A stretch of DNA of 63,412 nucleotides from an uncultured Succiniclasticum sp. (GCA_905235335.1 CAJOKZ010000010.1:1-63412), one strand, 5' to 3'. Counted from the stretch's first letter, positions 1 through 8,350 are shown. Numbers and translations are program-made. Notes: generated by a model from the sequence alone, not told the origin.

Positions 1-320
1 ATGTCGGCGGTCACCGAAGGCTTTGGATAGCTCTCTTTCGCATATTCCTCAAGAAAAAGCTGGGCCGTCTCTTGGTCAATAAAGGCTCGCGCATGGTCCT
101 CACTCGGAAAATCTTGTTCGGACACAAGGATGTCTAAACCAGCCATATCGTCTGCAGCGGTAAGGGTATCGGCAGATATGTCCTCGGATGAAACTTCTGC
201 TTCAGCCTCTGCCTCTGGCTTGGGCTCTAAAGTAGAACTCAGATCTGCAGCAAGCGATGCGAGCTTCTCTGCCGCATCCATCTTGCGCTTTTTCTTCTTG
301 CCTTGCGAATGCTTGGCCAT
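1..320 (-). CDS. Partial hypothetical protein with Lys-rich N-terminus
   Basis: A minus-strand reading frame begins with ATG at 318-320, preceded by a GGAGG ribosome binding site (rc of 326-330), and runs off the left edge after about 106 codons. The start reads MAKHSQGKKKKRKM, a strongly basic stretch. An acidic Ala/Glu-rich linker follows (EPKPEAEAEAEV), then a segment ending near SYPKPSVTAD. I do not recognise a family. There are no membrane segments and no signal peptide. It lies in the first ~625 bases, whose codon use differs from the rest of the window, so it may come from another genome or another part of this one. That it is coding rests on the clean start and the absence of stops. 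Confidence 0.55.
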   Translation of the reverse strand, partial: MAKHSQGKKKKRKMDAAEKLASLAADLSSTLEPKPEAEAEAEVSSEDISADTLTAADDMAGLDILVSEQDFPSEDHARAFIDQETAQLFLEEYAKESYPKPSVTAD

Positions 321-467
321 TCGTGCCTCCTTCGAAACGTACAATGGGCACATTACAAGGATACACCGAGAGCCCCTCGAGCTTGTTCAGATTTTGTGCA
401 GACCGCGTGTAAGAAAAGATGAACGGAGAGCCCTCAATGTTGCCACAAAGGCGACTTTTGCCTGCGA

Positions 468-662
468 TTATGCCTCTTCTTGATTACCTTTGCTCAGCGA
501 AACAATGGCAATAGTAACCACCATAAGCACCAAGCCCGCCCAATCGGCGCCCGTAAATAAGGTCCCCAACCACAAGGCACTAAACAAAGTGGCACTCACG
601 GGTTCAATGGCACCCAAAAGCCCTCCTGCCACACCGCCCACTATTAAAATACGTTTACCCAC
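468..662 (-). pseudogene. Chimeric ORF: flavoprotein N-terminus joined to EamA transporter C-terminus
   Basis: A GTG at 660-662 with an AGGAGG site 8 bases upstream starts a frame reading GKRILIVGGVAGG, the FAD-binding start typical of CoA-disulfide reductase/NADH oxidase-like flavoproteins. Directly after the second Gly pair the protein becomes LLGAIEPVSATLFSALWLG plus one more membrane helix and stops at 468. That is the last third of an EamA/DMT-family drug/metabolite transporter. No full-length member of either family looks like this 64-residue product. The join lies at about 618-628. Leu codons change from CTG-rich to TTG-rich across it. I infer a recombination scar or an assembly chimera, not a working gene. 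Confidence 0.7.
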
Positions 663-690
663 AGTGTATTCCTCCTGTTTGGACCACATT

Positions 691-726
691 GATAAAATAC
701 CGGTATCAGCACGGACTGATACCGGT
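691..726 (-). terminator. Rho-independent terminator after the redox-protein gene
   Basis: There is a perfect 11-bp stem, ACCGGTATCAG (699-709) with CTGATACCGGT (716-726), and a 6-base loop. On the minus strand it is followed by ATTTTATC. It starts 7 bases after the stop codon at 733 and closes that transcript before the chimeric ORF. Confidence 0.85.
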
Positions 727-732
727 TTGCTT

Positions 733-1245
733 TTATTTCTTCAAGGCTGCCAGGGTTGCCTGCTTAGCGCAGAAGCCGATGATTTTTTTACAGTTGCGGG
801 CCCGGTCTTTGGCTCCTTCCTTGGTGGATTCGTCAAAGGGGAAGCAGAGATCGCGGCACTCGATGGTGCCGTATTCGGTGATGCATTTTTTGACGTAATC
901 GCCGTGGCGGGGATAAATGCCGGTGCCTTCGTGATGCAGTTCGTCAACCCGCTCTGCGAAGGTTTCTTTTGCATAGGGATTTTTTCGGCCCTGCCTGCTG
1001 CCGATGACGACCATGCCGGCGTTTACTGCACCGCAGGTATGTTTGGTGAAGCCCATGCCGCCGCCCATGCCGGAAACCAGCGCGATGATCTCGGGCGGAT
1101 ATTCGCTTATGCCAAGGTCAAGAAAGCCCTGTAATACGCATTCGCCGCAATTCAGGCCGTGCCTGAAATGTTCCATGGCATTCTGCGATGCCTTTTCTGC
1201 CAGTTGTTCCATTTCTTCTTCCGTGTAAATTTTCTTTTCTTCCAT
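733..1245 (-). CDS. C_GCAxxG_C_C family redox-active protein
   Basis: 170 aa. The segment NCGECVLQGFLD, followed by Gly-rich GMGGGMGF and HTCGAVNAGM, then paired Cys further on (KKCITEYGTIECRDLC and NCKKIIGFC), matches the C_GCAxxG_C_C family. These are small cytoplasmic proteins of anaerobes with conserved Cys pairs thought to be redox-active; their substrate is not established. The ATG at 1243-1245 has a GAGGAGG site just upstream. The gene has its own extended -10 promoter about 110 bases upstream and a strong terminator. It seems monocistronic. The flavoprotein fragment beyond its terminator suggests that the intact genome carries a CoA-disulfide reductase-like gene next to it. Confidence 0.8.
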   Translation of the reverse strand: MEEKKIYTEEEMEQLAEKASQNAMEHFRHGLNCGECVLQGFLDLGISEYPPEIIALVSGMGGGMGFTKHTCGAVNAGMVVIGSRQGRKNPYAKETFAERVDELHHEGTGIYPRHGDYVKKCITEYGTIECRDLCFPFDESTKEGAKDRARNCKKIIGFCAKQATLAALKK

Positions 1246-1351
1246 GATGCGTTCCTCCTCGCCAAATAATGTGAGCCTGTGAATGTTGAATCGGGTTGCG
1301 GTCTTTTTACATTGTATCTGTAAACCGTAGGGCCGTTATTATTTATAACTT

Positions 1352-1360
1352 ATTATACCA
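1352..1360 (-). promoter_or_regulatory. Extended -10 promoter for the C_GCAxxG protein
   Basis: On the minus strand this reads TGGTATAAT, a full extended -10. No good -35 is present at 16-18 bases, which is common with extended -10 promoters. The rest of 1246-1571 holds only the leader and AT-rich sequence; I see no gene there. Confidence 0.6.
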
Positions 1361-1570
1361 TGAATTCCTGTAATTTGTAGGGAATTCGGACGAGCTGTGG
1401 AAAAAATTACGGTTTTATTTTTTTGAAATCCAAAAAAACAAATTCAGCAAACGTCTCCATGTTGGCTGCAAAAGCGTATCAAGATCGGAAAATGATTGCC
1501 TGGTTAACGGCATGCGATATTATCTGCAAAAAGGAGGAATGCATCCAGCGTCCCAAGATGGTTTCATCAT

Positions 1571-1615
1571 TAAAAAAAGCGGTCCTGTAAGCCATATAGC
1601 AGGCATACAGAACCG
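1571..1615 (-). terminator. Terminator of the secreted His-rich protein gene
   Basis: On the minus strand CGGTTCTGT pairs with ACAGGACCG (one G-U pair), with an inner GCC/GGC pair. It is followed by CTTTTTTT (plus-strand A-run at 1572-1578). It lies 27 bases past the stop of the minus-strand gene at 1642. Confidence 0.85.
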
Positions 1616-1641
1616 TTCCGTTCAGTATTCGGGCAAAAATA

Positions 1642-2529
1642 TTATCTTCGCGGACAATGGCGGCCGCCATGGTGGTGTGGCGGCGGTCCTCCGCGATGAT
1701 GGTGATAGCGCCCTGGGCCCCAGCCCCATTCCATGCCGATAAAGATGGGGATGGGCGCATAGTCCCTGCGGGCTTCATAAGCCGCAATGTCCCGTTTGTC
1801 CATGACGGCAAAACGGAGCTTGGTGCTTTTTACATAGCCACCGATCTCCACTTCAGCAAGGATATCCGCATAACCCCGGGCATTTCCGACAATGCTCAGC
1901 TGGCCGTTTTCTTCTTCGATCGTCGCGATAGTTTCATTTAAGCTGGTCAGGGTCAGATCATAGGGAAGGTTACCCGGAACCCGGACCAGCGTTTTACCCT
2001 TGCCGTCTAACGGAATGATGGTACTGGCAGGATAAATTTCCACTTTTTTCATCAGCTTTTCCGTGGAACCTTCCAGCAGTTCAAAGTCCCCGCTTTCGGC
2101 AAAACGGCGGAACAGGCAGCTGTTATCCTTTGCCAGGTAATATTCTCCGTGGAGCGTTTCCATATCCGTGGAGAAAGCCTTTATGTGGTGAAAGTAGTTT
2201 CCGTAAAGGGTCTTATCCATACGGTAAAAATACGGTGTTTTCCGGTCCAGACCCGTTTTTTCAGACGGCAGTCCTTCCAACAGGGCCACGGCTTTTTCCA
2301 GTTTCGGCCCGCTGGTGATATAAAAGTTTGATAAGGCCTGTTCTTTGGCGGCGGTACGCATCGCTTCGGAACGGGATGCCGAAAATACGGAACCGTTTTT
2401 ATATTCCGTGGCTGACGTCGCTGTTTTCTGGTTTACGGCTTTCGCTTCAGCCACAGGCGAAAACGCAATACCTGCTGTAAAAACGGATACAGCCAGAAAT
2501 CCGGCGGCTGCTTTTTTCCATGTTTTCAT
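1642..2529 (-). CDS. Secreted protein of unknown function with His-rich C-terminus
   Basis: 295 aa. The N-terminus has a classical signal peptide (MKTWKKAAAG, hydrophobic core, likely cleavage after AEA near residue 29), so it is exported. The middle part (residues ~165-245) has alternating hydrophobic strands, with LVRVPGNLPYDLTL, GQLSIVGNARGYADI and LRFAVMD. This resembles a bacterial Ig-like fold, but that is only a guess. The last 30 residues are rich in His, Gly and Pro (YHHHRGGPPPHHHGGRHC) and could bind metal. The start ATG has an AAGGAGGAGG site. It has its own terminator and no operon partner. I do not recognise the family. Confidence 0.75.
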   Translation of the reverse strand: MKTWKKAAAGFLAVSVFTAGIAFSPVAEAKAVNQKTATSATEYKNGSVFSASRSEAMRTAAKEQALSNFYITSGPKLEKAVALLEGLPSEKTGLDRKTPYFYRMDKTLYGNYFHHIKAFSTDMETLHGEYYLAKDNSCLFRRFAESGDFELLEGSTEKLMKKVEIYPASTIIPLDGKGKTLVRVPGNLPYDLTLTSLNETIATIEEENGQLSIVGNARGYADILAEVEIGGYVKSTKLRFAVMDKRDIAAYEARRDYAPIPIFIGMEWGWGPGRYHHHRGGPPPHHHGGRHCPRR

Positions 2530-2622
2530 AAGTGTGGCCTCCTCCTTACATGATTTTCTTAATAATTACTATACAAGATAAATTTGGCAAATTTATGACA
2601 AATTGTGTGATCGATCAATGAT

Positions 2623-2651
2623 TTTACTAAAAACAGAAAATCGGTTACAAT
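2623..2651 (+). promoter_or_regulatory. Promoter for the two phosphoesterase genes
   Basis: TTTACT (2623-2628), a 17-base spacer and TACAAT (2646-2651): 4 of 6 and 5 of 6 consensus bases. It lies between the divergent secreted-protein gene and the phosphatase gene and points to the latter. Confidence 0.5.
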
Positions 2652-2819
2652 AAAGCCAACAGAACGGTTAGGGAATGGTGATTAATGGAAAATTGCTTTT
2701 TGTCGGATACGGACGGAAGACCGTCATCCCCAAAAAGAAAGTGAAAATCTGGCGGACAGGGTGCGCCTGTGATTGATTCGGATGGCCCGGTGTTCGGCCG
2801 GGTACGGAACGGGGCAGAT

Positions 2820-3533
2820 ATGGTGATAGGAAGCAGGATACTGGCCGTGGGCGATGTCCATGGTATGTACGATAAATTAAAAATGCTGATGCGGCGGGTC
2901 AGGTTTGACCCGGAAATGGACCGGCTTGTTTTTTTGGGCGATCTCATTGACCGGGGGCCGGAATCCCTGCAATGCTTTGATTATGTGATGCGTCTGCAGA
3001 AAAAATATCCGGAACGTGTCATCTGCCTGATGGGCAACCATGAACGTCAAATGCTGGATTATTTTGACGCGCTGGCAAAGACAAAGGACGACTTGGATGT
3101 ACGGTTGCTGAATCGCACCAGTGAGTGGCTGGTCTACGGCGGGGATAAAACTCTTCCCCAGCTGGAGAAGCTGGGGGCAAAAGCGCTGCGGTTCCGACTG
3201 GACTATGCCAGGAGGCTGCCGTTGTATTACCGTATCGGGGACTATTTTTTCTGTCATGCGGGAGTGGATCCGGAGATACCGTTGGACAGGCAGCAGGAAA
3301 AGGACCTGATCTGGATCCGGGAAAAATTTTACAATCATTACCGCGGGAAGGAAACCGTCGTGGTGGGGCATACGCCTATCCAGAATCTGCAATATATGTT
3401 TAAGGATATCACTTGGGACATGTATCCGGTGATCCGGGATAACCGGATCATTTTGTGCGATACGGGGGCCTGTCTGGAAGGCGGGCGTCTTTCCTGTATC
3501 GACGTGATCACCAAATACGTGTGGCAGGCCTGA
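2820..3533 (+). CDS. PPP-family metallophosphatase (ApaH/PrpE-like)
   Basis: 237 aa from ATG 2820. The three metal-binding blocks of calcineurin-like phosphatases are in order: GDVHGMY near residue 11, GDLIDRGP near 40, and GNHERQ near 73. The later His blocks are FFCHAGVDPE and VVGHTPIQ. These residues hold a two-metal centre that hydrolyses phosphoesters. Related enzymes act on phosphoproteins or dinucleoside tetraphosphates, and the substrate cannot be read from the sequence. Starts upstream in the same frame (e.g. 2769) are possible, but family members begin a few residues before GDxHG, which favours 2820. The ribosome binding site is weak. It is followed 30 bases later by a second metallophosphoesterase, probably in one transcript. 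Confidence 0.8.
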   Translation: MVIGSRILAVGDVHGMYDKLKMLMRRVRFDPEMDRLVFLGDLIDRGPESLQCFDYVMRLQKKYPERVICLMGNHERQMLDYFDALAKTKDDLDVRLLNRTSEWLVYGGDKTLPQLEKLGAKALRFRLDYARRLPLYYRIGDYFFCHAGVDPEIPLDRQQEKDLIWIREKFYNHYRGKETVVVGHTPIQNLQYMFKDITWDMYPVIRDNRIILCDTGACLEGGRLSCIDVITKYVWQA

Positions 3534-3563
3534 CAGTTTTAGACGGGCAGAAAGGGGTGCTCC

Positions 3564-5039
3564 ATGAAGCATCTTAAAAAACTCACGTTGCTTCATTCCA
3601 ATGACTTGCATGGCGATTTTCTTGTGGAAAAAATCAATGATAAGCTGATTGGCGGTGTTTCCATGCTGTCCGGGTACGTGAACAAGGTGCGCCGTGAGGA
3701 AGAGAATGTGATCTATGCCGTTGCCGGCGATATGTTCCAGGGTTCCCTTATCGATTCGGAATACAGGGGCATCTCGACCATTGAGATCATGAACCTGCTG
3801 GCGCCGGATGTGGTGACCATCGGCAATCACGAGGTGGATTACGGGCTGGCACATCTGCTGTTCCTGGAAAAATGCGCCAATTTTCCGATCATTAATGCCA
3901 ATTTGTACCTGAAGTCCAATGGGAAACGTTTATTCAACTCCCATAAAATTCTGCACATCGGTGGAATGAAAGTGTTGTTCATCGGAATTCTCACGGAAGA
4001 GGTGCTGCAGAAGACGAAACTGGAAAAACTGATCGGCACACTGGTAGACGTTAAGGCGGCAGCGGATGAAGTGGGCCGCATCTGTGATTCCTACCAGACG
4101 GAAGACATCGATTTTACGGTGCTGTTGACACATATCGGCATTGAAGCGGACAAGGAACTGGCTTCCATGTTGGATCCCCGCTGGGGTGTGGACCTGATCA
4201 TCGGGGGACACAGCCACACCCTGCTGGAAAAACCTGTGGAAATCAATGGAATACCGATTGTGCAGGCGGCATCCGGCACAGACCAGGTGGGACGCTTTGA
4301 TATCATGGTGGATACCGATCTGAACACCATCGACAGCTATACCTGGCAGCTGATTCCCGTGAATCCGGAAAATTGCCCGGAAGACGAAGCCCTGAAGGAG
4401 GTCATCGAAAAATATCACACCATAATGGAATCCAAATACAACCGGATCCTGACACGCTTTGCGGAACGTTACACCCATCCCAGCCGCCATCAGGAGACAC
4501 AGGTGGGGAAGATTTTTGCCGATGCCTTCAAGGAATCCCTGGGTCTGGACATTATGCTGGAAGCGTCGGGCAGCTTGCGCAATTCGTACCTGGGACCCGT
4601 TATGACGCTGAAGGATATGCAGGAGATGCATCCGTTTGATGAAGAAATATATCGTTACAAGGTGACCGGCAGGCAGTTCCGCCGCATGATGGAATATATG
4701 CTGCGGGATGAAGCTTTTGACGGGCTTTCCCATACGGAATTTTATCAGTTTTCCGAAGGTATGCGGATCATTTACAGTAAAAAACAGAAAAAAATCCTCA
4801 GTTTTACCCTGTATGACCGGGAAGTGGGGGATGATGAAATGCTCCGGGTAGGTATGCACCAGTTCCATTTTAAGAACCTGCAGACAGGTCTCAACATTTC
4901 GGAAGCGGAAATCACCCGCAACGGCATGCCAAAGGTCATCGCCACCCAAAGCCACAGCGTGCTGGAAGAATATTTTACGGCCCATCCACAGCTGTCCGCA
5001 CCGGAAGAGACCCGGCTTGTGTTTGCGGATGAACTGTAA
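3564..5039 (+). CDS. 5'-nucleotidase/2',3'-cyclic phosphodiesterase family protein (UshA-like)
   Basis: 491 aa, start with an AGAAAGGGG site. The N-terminal metallophosphoesterase domain shows HSNDLHGD (~11-18), GDMFQGS (~56), GNHEVDYG (~93), LLTHIG (~187) and GGHSHT (~214). A C-terminal nucleotide-binding domain follows (residues ~300-480), with ASGSLRNSYLGP and the DGLSHTEFYQFSEG region. This is the UshA/YfkN two-domain architecture, which removes phosphate from nucleotides. Unlike the periplasmic members it has no signal peptide, so it probably works in the cytoplasm. It ends before a bidirectional terminator shared with uppP. Confidence 0.85.
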   Translation: MKHLKKLTLLHSNDLHGDFLVEKINDKLIGGVSMLSGYVNKVRREEENVIYAVAGDMFQGSLIDSEYRGISTIEIMNLLAPDVVTIGNHEVDYGLAHLLFLEKCANFPIINANLYLKSNGKRLFNSHKILHIGGMKVLFIGILTEEVLQKTKLEKLIGTLVDVKAAADEVGRICDSYQTEDIDFTVLLTHIGIEADKELASMLDPRWGVDLIIGGHSHTLLEKPVEINGIPIVQAASGTDQVGRFDIMVDTDLNTIDSYTWQLIPVNPENCPEDEALKEVIEKYHTIMESKYNRILTRFAERYTHPSRHQETQVGKIFADAFKESLGLDIMLEASGSLRNSYLGPVMTLKDMQEMHPFDEEIYRYKVTGRQFRRMMEYMLRDEAFDGLSHTEFYQFSEGMRIIYSKKQKKILSFTLYDREVGDDEMLRVGMHQFHFKNLQTGLNISEAEITRNGMPKVIATQSHSVLEEYFTAHPQLSAPEETRLVFADEL

Positions 5040-5240
5040 GATTGATCTGTGCTGGATTATGACCGGAACATCGGAATTCATTTCCCGCCTGCCCGGTTGA
5101 AAGTATCACGGCATTAGTTCCGGATACACGAAAGACATTGCTGAAATATTGTCTGATAACATGCAGATTGTAAAATTTCATCGAGCCGTGAGATAATTTT
5201 AGTAATGCGGGGATGGACGGACCCTATAAAGAAATAAAAA

Positions 5241-5280
5241 GCCCCCTGGCTGTTTCTACAATCAGCCGGGGGAAAATTTT
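5241..5280. terminator. Bidirectional terminator between the nucleotidase gene and uppP
   Basis: CCCCTGGCTG (5243-5252) pairs with CAGCCGGGGG (5263-5272), one G-U pair and a 10-base loop. The plus strand continues AAAATTTTTAT. The minus strand continues CTTTTTATTTC, the better T-run. It serves the convergent genes on both sides. The rest of 5040-5348 contains nothing else I can assign. Confidence 0.85.
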
Positions 5281-5348
5281 TATACTGACATTGTTTAACT
5301 TAATTACATTGCCCGTTATGGAAAACTTTTTTCGTAACCAATGCGCGT

Positions 5349-6188
5349 TTAATTTAATAACTTAAAGTAAATCAGGACTACCATGCCCAATGCGATACGG
5401 TAGTAGCCGAAGGGCACAAAAGTGTGCTTTTTGATATAGCTCATGAGGAAGCGGATGACGAGGATACTGACCACAAAGGCCACCAGGCTGCCGACAGCCA
5501 GCAAAATCAGTTCGCTGCTGTTAAATGTAAAGCCCATCCGCATAATATATTTGACCAGTTTCAGCAGGGAGGCTCCGATCATGACTGGAATCGCGAGGTA
5601 AAAGGTGAATTCAGCCGCAACGCTGCGTTCCAGTCCGATGAGGAGTCCCCCCATGATGGTAGAACCGGACCGGGAAGTGCCGGGCACCAGTGAGAACAGC
5701 TGGAAGACGCCTACTTCAAACGCTTTCCTGTAGGAAATATCTTCGACCGTTTTCACGGATCTTGATCCGAGATTGTAATTTTCGATGATGGCAAACAGGA
5801 AGCCGTAGGCAATCAGGGTAATTGCCACAACCTCCGGTGTAAAAAAATGTTCTTCCATCCAGTCGTTGAACAGGATGCCGATAACAGCAGCAGGGAGGCA
5901 TGCTACGATAATCTTCCCCCACAGATCCAGGGTGGCGCGGTCAAGCGTAAGCACGCCATCCTTCTTTTTTATGGGCCATATCCGGTCAAAATATAGGAGG
6001 ATGACCGCAAGAATGGCACCCAGCTGGATGACGACCTCAAACAATTTGTAAAATTCGGCGCTGACATCAAGATGGATCAGTTCATCCAGCAGGATCATGT
6101 GGCCGGTAGATGAAATGGGAAGCCACTCGGTCACGCCTTCCACAATACCGAACAAAACGGCTTTTAATAATTCAAGAAAAGCTGGCAA
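5349..6188 (-). CDS. uppP: Undecaprenyl-diphosphatase UppP/BacA
   Basis: 279 aa integral membrane enzyme with about eight hydrophobic segments. The two family motifs are present: EGVTEWLPISSTGH (residues ~17-30) and PGTSRSGSTIMGG (~168-180), which form the active site. It dephosphorylates undecaprenyl pyrophosphate to recycle the lipid carrier for peptidoglycan and other surface polymers, and its loss raises bacitracin sensitivity. Length is normal for the family. The start ATG follows a GAGGAG site. It is a single gene between its own promoter and a terminator. Confidence 0.95.
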   Translation of the reverse strand: MPAFLELLKAVLFGIVEGVTEWLPISSTGHMILLDELIHLDVSAEFYKLFEVVIQLGAILAVILLYFDRIWPIKKKDGVLTLDRATLDLWGKIIVACLPAAVIGILFNDWMEEHFFTPEVVAITLIAYGFLFAIIENYNLGSRSVKTVEDISYRKAFEVGVFQLFSLVPGTSRSGSTIMGGLLIGLERSVAAEFTFYLAIPVMIGASLLKLVKYIMRMGFTFNSSELILLAVGSLVAFVVSILVIRFLMSYIKKHTFVPFGYYRIALGMVVLIYFKLLN

Positions 6189-6223
6189 AATAAATTCTCC
6201 TCACTGTGGTGTAATACCTCATT

Positions 6224-6232
6224 ATTTTACCA
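6224..6232 (-). promoter_or_regulatory. Extended -10 promoter of uppP
   Basis: On the minus strand this reads TGGTAAAAT, an extended -10 about 36 bases before the uppP start. I see no clear -35. Confidence 0.45.
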
Positions 6233-6504
6233 TATTTTTAAAAAATAGCTATAAGGAAACGGATTTCATGAAAATAATAAGAGGATAAATTTTGGCAAAG
6301 TCATTACGTTGGGTTCAAGTTTGACAGACTTGCGGCTGGACCTTTCTCTTTTTGTCCAAAACCAAGGAAGAGAACGGAACTGTTTTTCCATAAAAAGTAC
6401 CGGACGGCTAGGATGCGATTTTCTTTGCAGGTATGGGTCGGATACCATCATAAATCATAGTAAAATAGTATATATAATATATATTTTTATGCGGATTATT
6501 TTAA

Positions 6505-6533
6505 TAAACAGAATAGAAAATTCATGGTATAAT
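6505..6533 (+). promoter_or_regulatory. Promoter of the sufC-sufB pair
   Basis: TAAACA (6505-6510), a 17-base spacer ending in TGG, and TATAAT (6528-6533). This gives a perfect extended -10, about 50 bases before the sufC start. The upstream stretch 6260-6500 is AT-rich with no gene. No obvious IscR- or SufR-like palindrome overlaps the promoter. Confidence 0.65.
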
Positions 6534-6584
6534 ATAAAACTAGAATGAAATTACAAAAGAAATCAGAAAATTTATGGAGGAATT

Positions 6585-7325
6585 ATGCTCGAATTACGGG
6601 ATATCAGTTTCAACGTCCGTGATGAGGATAAAGAGAAAGAAATTATCCGGCATCTGGATCTGAAAATGGAAGACGGGACATTTATGGTCGTAACCGGTCC
6701 CAACGGCGGAGGAAAATCTACTATGGCCAAACTCATTGCCGGGATCGAAATGCCATCGGAAGGGAAAATTTTTCTGGACGGGGAAGATATTACCGGGAAA
6801 AACATAACCGAACGGGCCAATCTCGGTATCAGCTTTGCTTTCCAGCAGCCGGCCCGGTTTAAAGGGATCACGGTGCTGGATCTGCTGCGCATTGCGGCGG
6901 CCAAGCAGCTGTCTGTCAGCGCCTGCTGCGAATATTTGTCGGAGGTGGGCCTGTGCGCCCGCGACTACATCAACCGGGAAGTAAATGCGTCCCTGTCCGG
7001 AGGGGAACTGAAACGGATCGAAATTGCGACAGTGCTGGCAAGGGGATCCCGGCTGGCGATTTTTGACGAGCCGGAAGCAGGCATCGACCTTTGGAGTTTC
7101 CAGAACCTGATCCGCGTATTTGAACGGATGCGTACCGATCGCACCCGTTCTATCCTGATCATTTCCCATCAGGAACGGATCCTCGAAATTGCAGATGAAA
7201 TTGTGGTGCTGGCCAATGGCCGGATCGCAAAGCATGGGTCAAAGGAAGCGATCCTTCCGGAACTGCTTGGGACGAATGACGCGGTGGAGGTGTGCAGCTG
7301 CCTGAAAAGGAGGGATGACCTGTGA
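6585..7325 (+). CDS. sufC: SufC-type Fe-S assembly ATPase (minimal SUF/SMS system)
   Basis: 246 aa ABC-type ATPase. Walker A is GPNGGGKST (~39-47), the Q-loop region reads FAFQQPARFKG, the signature is LSGGELKRIEIA, and Walker B is LAIFDEPEAGIDL. The PARFKG block and the EPEAGID form are typical of SufC and not of transporters. It would power Fe-S cluster assembly on its SufB-type partner in the cytoplasm. Start ATG has a GGAGG site. Its stop overlaps the next gene's GTG by four bases, so the two are translationally coupled. No sufD, sufS, sufU or sufA lies nearby. Confidence 0.9.
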   Translation: MLELRDISFNVRDEDKEKEIIRHLDLKMEDGTFMVVTGPNGGGKSTMAKLIAGIEMPSEGKIFLDGEDITGKNITERANLGISFAFQQPARFKGITVLDLLRIAAAKQLSVSACCEYLSEVGLCARDYINREVNASLSGGELKRIEIATVLARGSRLAIFDEPEAGIDLWSFQNLIRVFERMRTDRTRSILIISHQERILEIADEIVVLANGRIAKHGSKEAILPELLGTNDAVEVCSCLKRRDDL

Positions 7326-8242
7326 TTGACGCAATCCAGAAAAGGCTTCTTGCAGAAATTGCGGAGCTTCATTCGGTACCCGCGGGAGCCTATAATATAC
7401 GGGCGAACAGTAAAATGGCGGCCCGGAACACGACAGCCAACATTGATATCGTATCCAAGTCAGACGTCAGCGGCATCGATATCCGCATCCGGCCCGGCAC
7501 GAAAAATGAAAGTGTGCATATTCCCGTGGTGATCAGCGACAGCGGTATCCAGGAAACTGTATATAATGATTTTTATATTGGGGAAGACAGCGATGTGGTC
7601 ATCGTAGCCGGCTGCGGCATCCATAACTGCGGCGTGCAGGATTCCCGGCACGACGGTGTCCATCGTTTTTTTATAGGAAAAAACAGCAAAGTAAAATATG
7701 TCGAAAAACATTACGGCGAAGGGGACGGCCGTGCCAAGCGCATACTGAACCCTGTTACGGAGGCATATCTGGATGAAGGCAGTTCTATGGAAATGGAGAT
7801 GGTCCAGATCAAGGGCGTGGATTCTACGATCCGCAAGACGAAGGCTGAACTGGCAGCAGGCGCTTCGCTGGTCGTGCGGGAACGGCTGATGACGCATGGG
7901 AGCCAGACGGCGAAAAGTATCTATGAAACCTGCCTGAACGGAGACGGTGCTTCGGCGGATGTGGTATCCCGCTCGGTGGCCCGGGAGGAATCCTTTCAGG
8001 AATTTTCCTCGCGCATTACAGGAAATGCGGCCTGCAAAGGCCATACAGAATGCGATGCCATTATTATGGATAAAGCCCGCGTGCTGGCGATTCCCCAGCT
8101 GGATGCCAATCACGTTGACGCTGCCCTGGTGCATGAGGCGGCGATCGGGAAGATCGCGGGGGAACAGCTCGTCAAGCTGATGACACTGGGTCTGACACAG
8201 GAGCAGGCGGAGGAACAGATTATTAACGGATTTTTAAAATAA
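7322..8242 (+). CDS. SufB/SufD-type scaffold protein, short form
   Basis: 306 aa, GTG start at 7322 inside the sufC stop (GTGA overlap). The right-handed beta-helix core of the SufB/SufD family is visible: DFYIGEDSDVVIVAGCGIHN, FIGKNSKVKYVEKH, and the C-terminal CKGHTECDAIIMDKA...AIPQLDANHVDAALVHEAAIGKI. The last block is the best family marker. It is much shorter than SufB (~470 aa) and lacks the long N-terminal region. A two-gene SufC plus short SufB arrangement is the minimal SUF-like system (SMS, SmsCB) described in archaea and anaerobic bacteria. It would serve as the cluster scaffold with SufC. Confidence 0.85.
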   Translation: MIDAIQKRLLAEIAELHSVPAGAYNIRANSKMAARNTTANIDIVSKSDVSGIDIRIRPGTKNESVHIPVVISDSGIQETVYNDFYIGEDSDVVIVAGCGIHNCGVQDSRHDGVHRFFIGKNSKVKYVEKHYGEGDGRAKRILNPVTEAYLDEGSSMEMEMVQIKGVDSTIRKTKAELAAGASLVVRERLMTHGSQTAKSIYETCLNGDGASADVVSRSVAREESFQEFSSRITGNAACKGHTECDAIIMDKARVLAIPQLDANHVDAALVHEAAIGKIAGEQLVKLMTLGLTQEQAEEQIINGFLK

Positions 8243-8318
8243 AGTTGATTAGACGTCGGTCGTAAACCGGCGTGCGGTATGTGCAAACAGCTATAATGAA
8301 AAATAAAACGGGAAAAGA

Positions 8319-8350
8319 GAATGGATTCGTAACCGGGTTCATTCTTTTTT
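8319..8350 (+). terminator. Terminator of the sufC-sufB transcript
   Basis: GAATGGATTCG (8319-8329) pairs with CGGGTTCATTC (8334-8344) over 11 bp including three G-U pairs, with loop TAAC. It is followed by TTTTTTC. Confidence 0.8.

Noticed and set aside
490-1134. Long plus-strand open frame opposite the redox-protein gene
   Set aside because: It is the antisense of the C_GCAxxG gene and the chimeric ORF, crosses a strong terminator, and has no family resemblance.
2877-3854. Long minus-strand open frame opposite the phosphatase genes
   Set aside because: It is a shadow of two well-defined plus-strand metallophosphoesterases and has no conserved motif or binding site.
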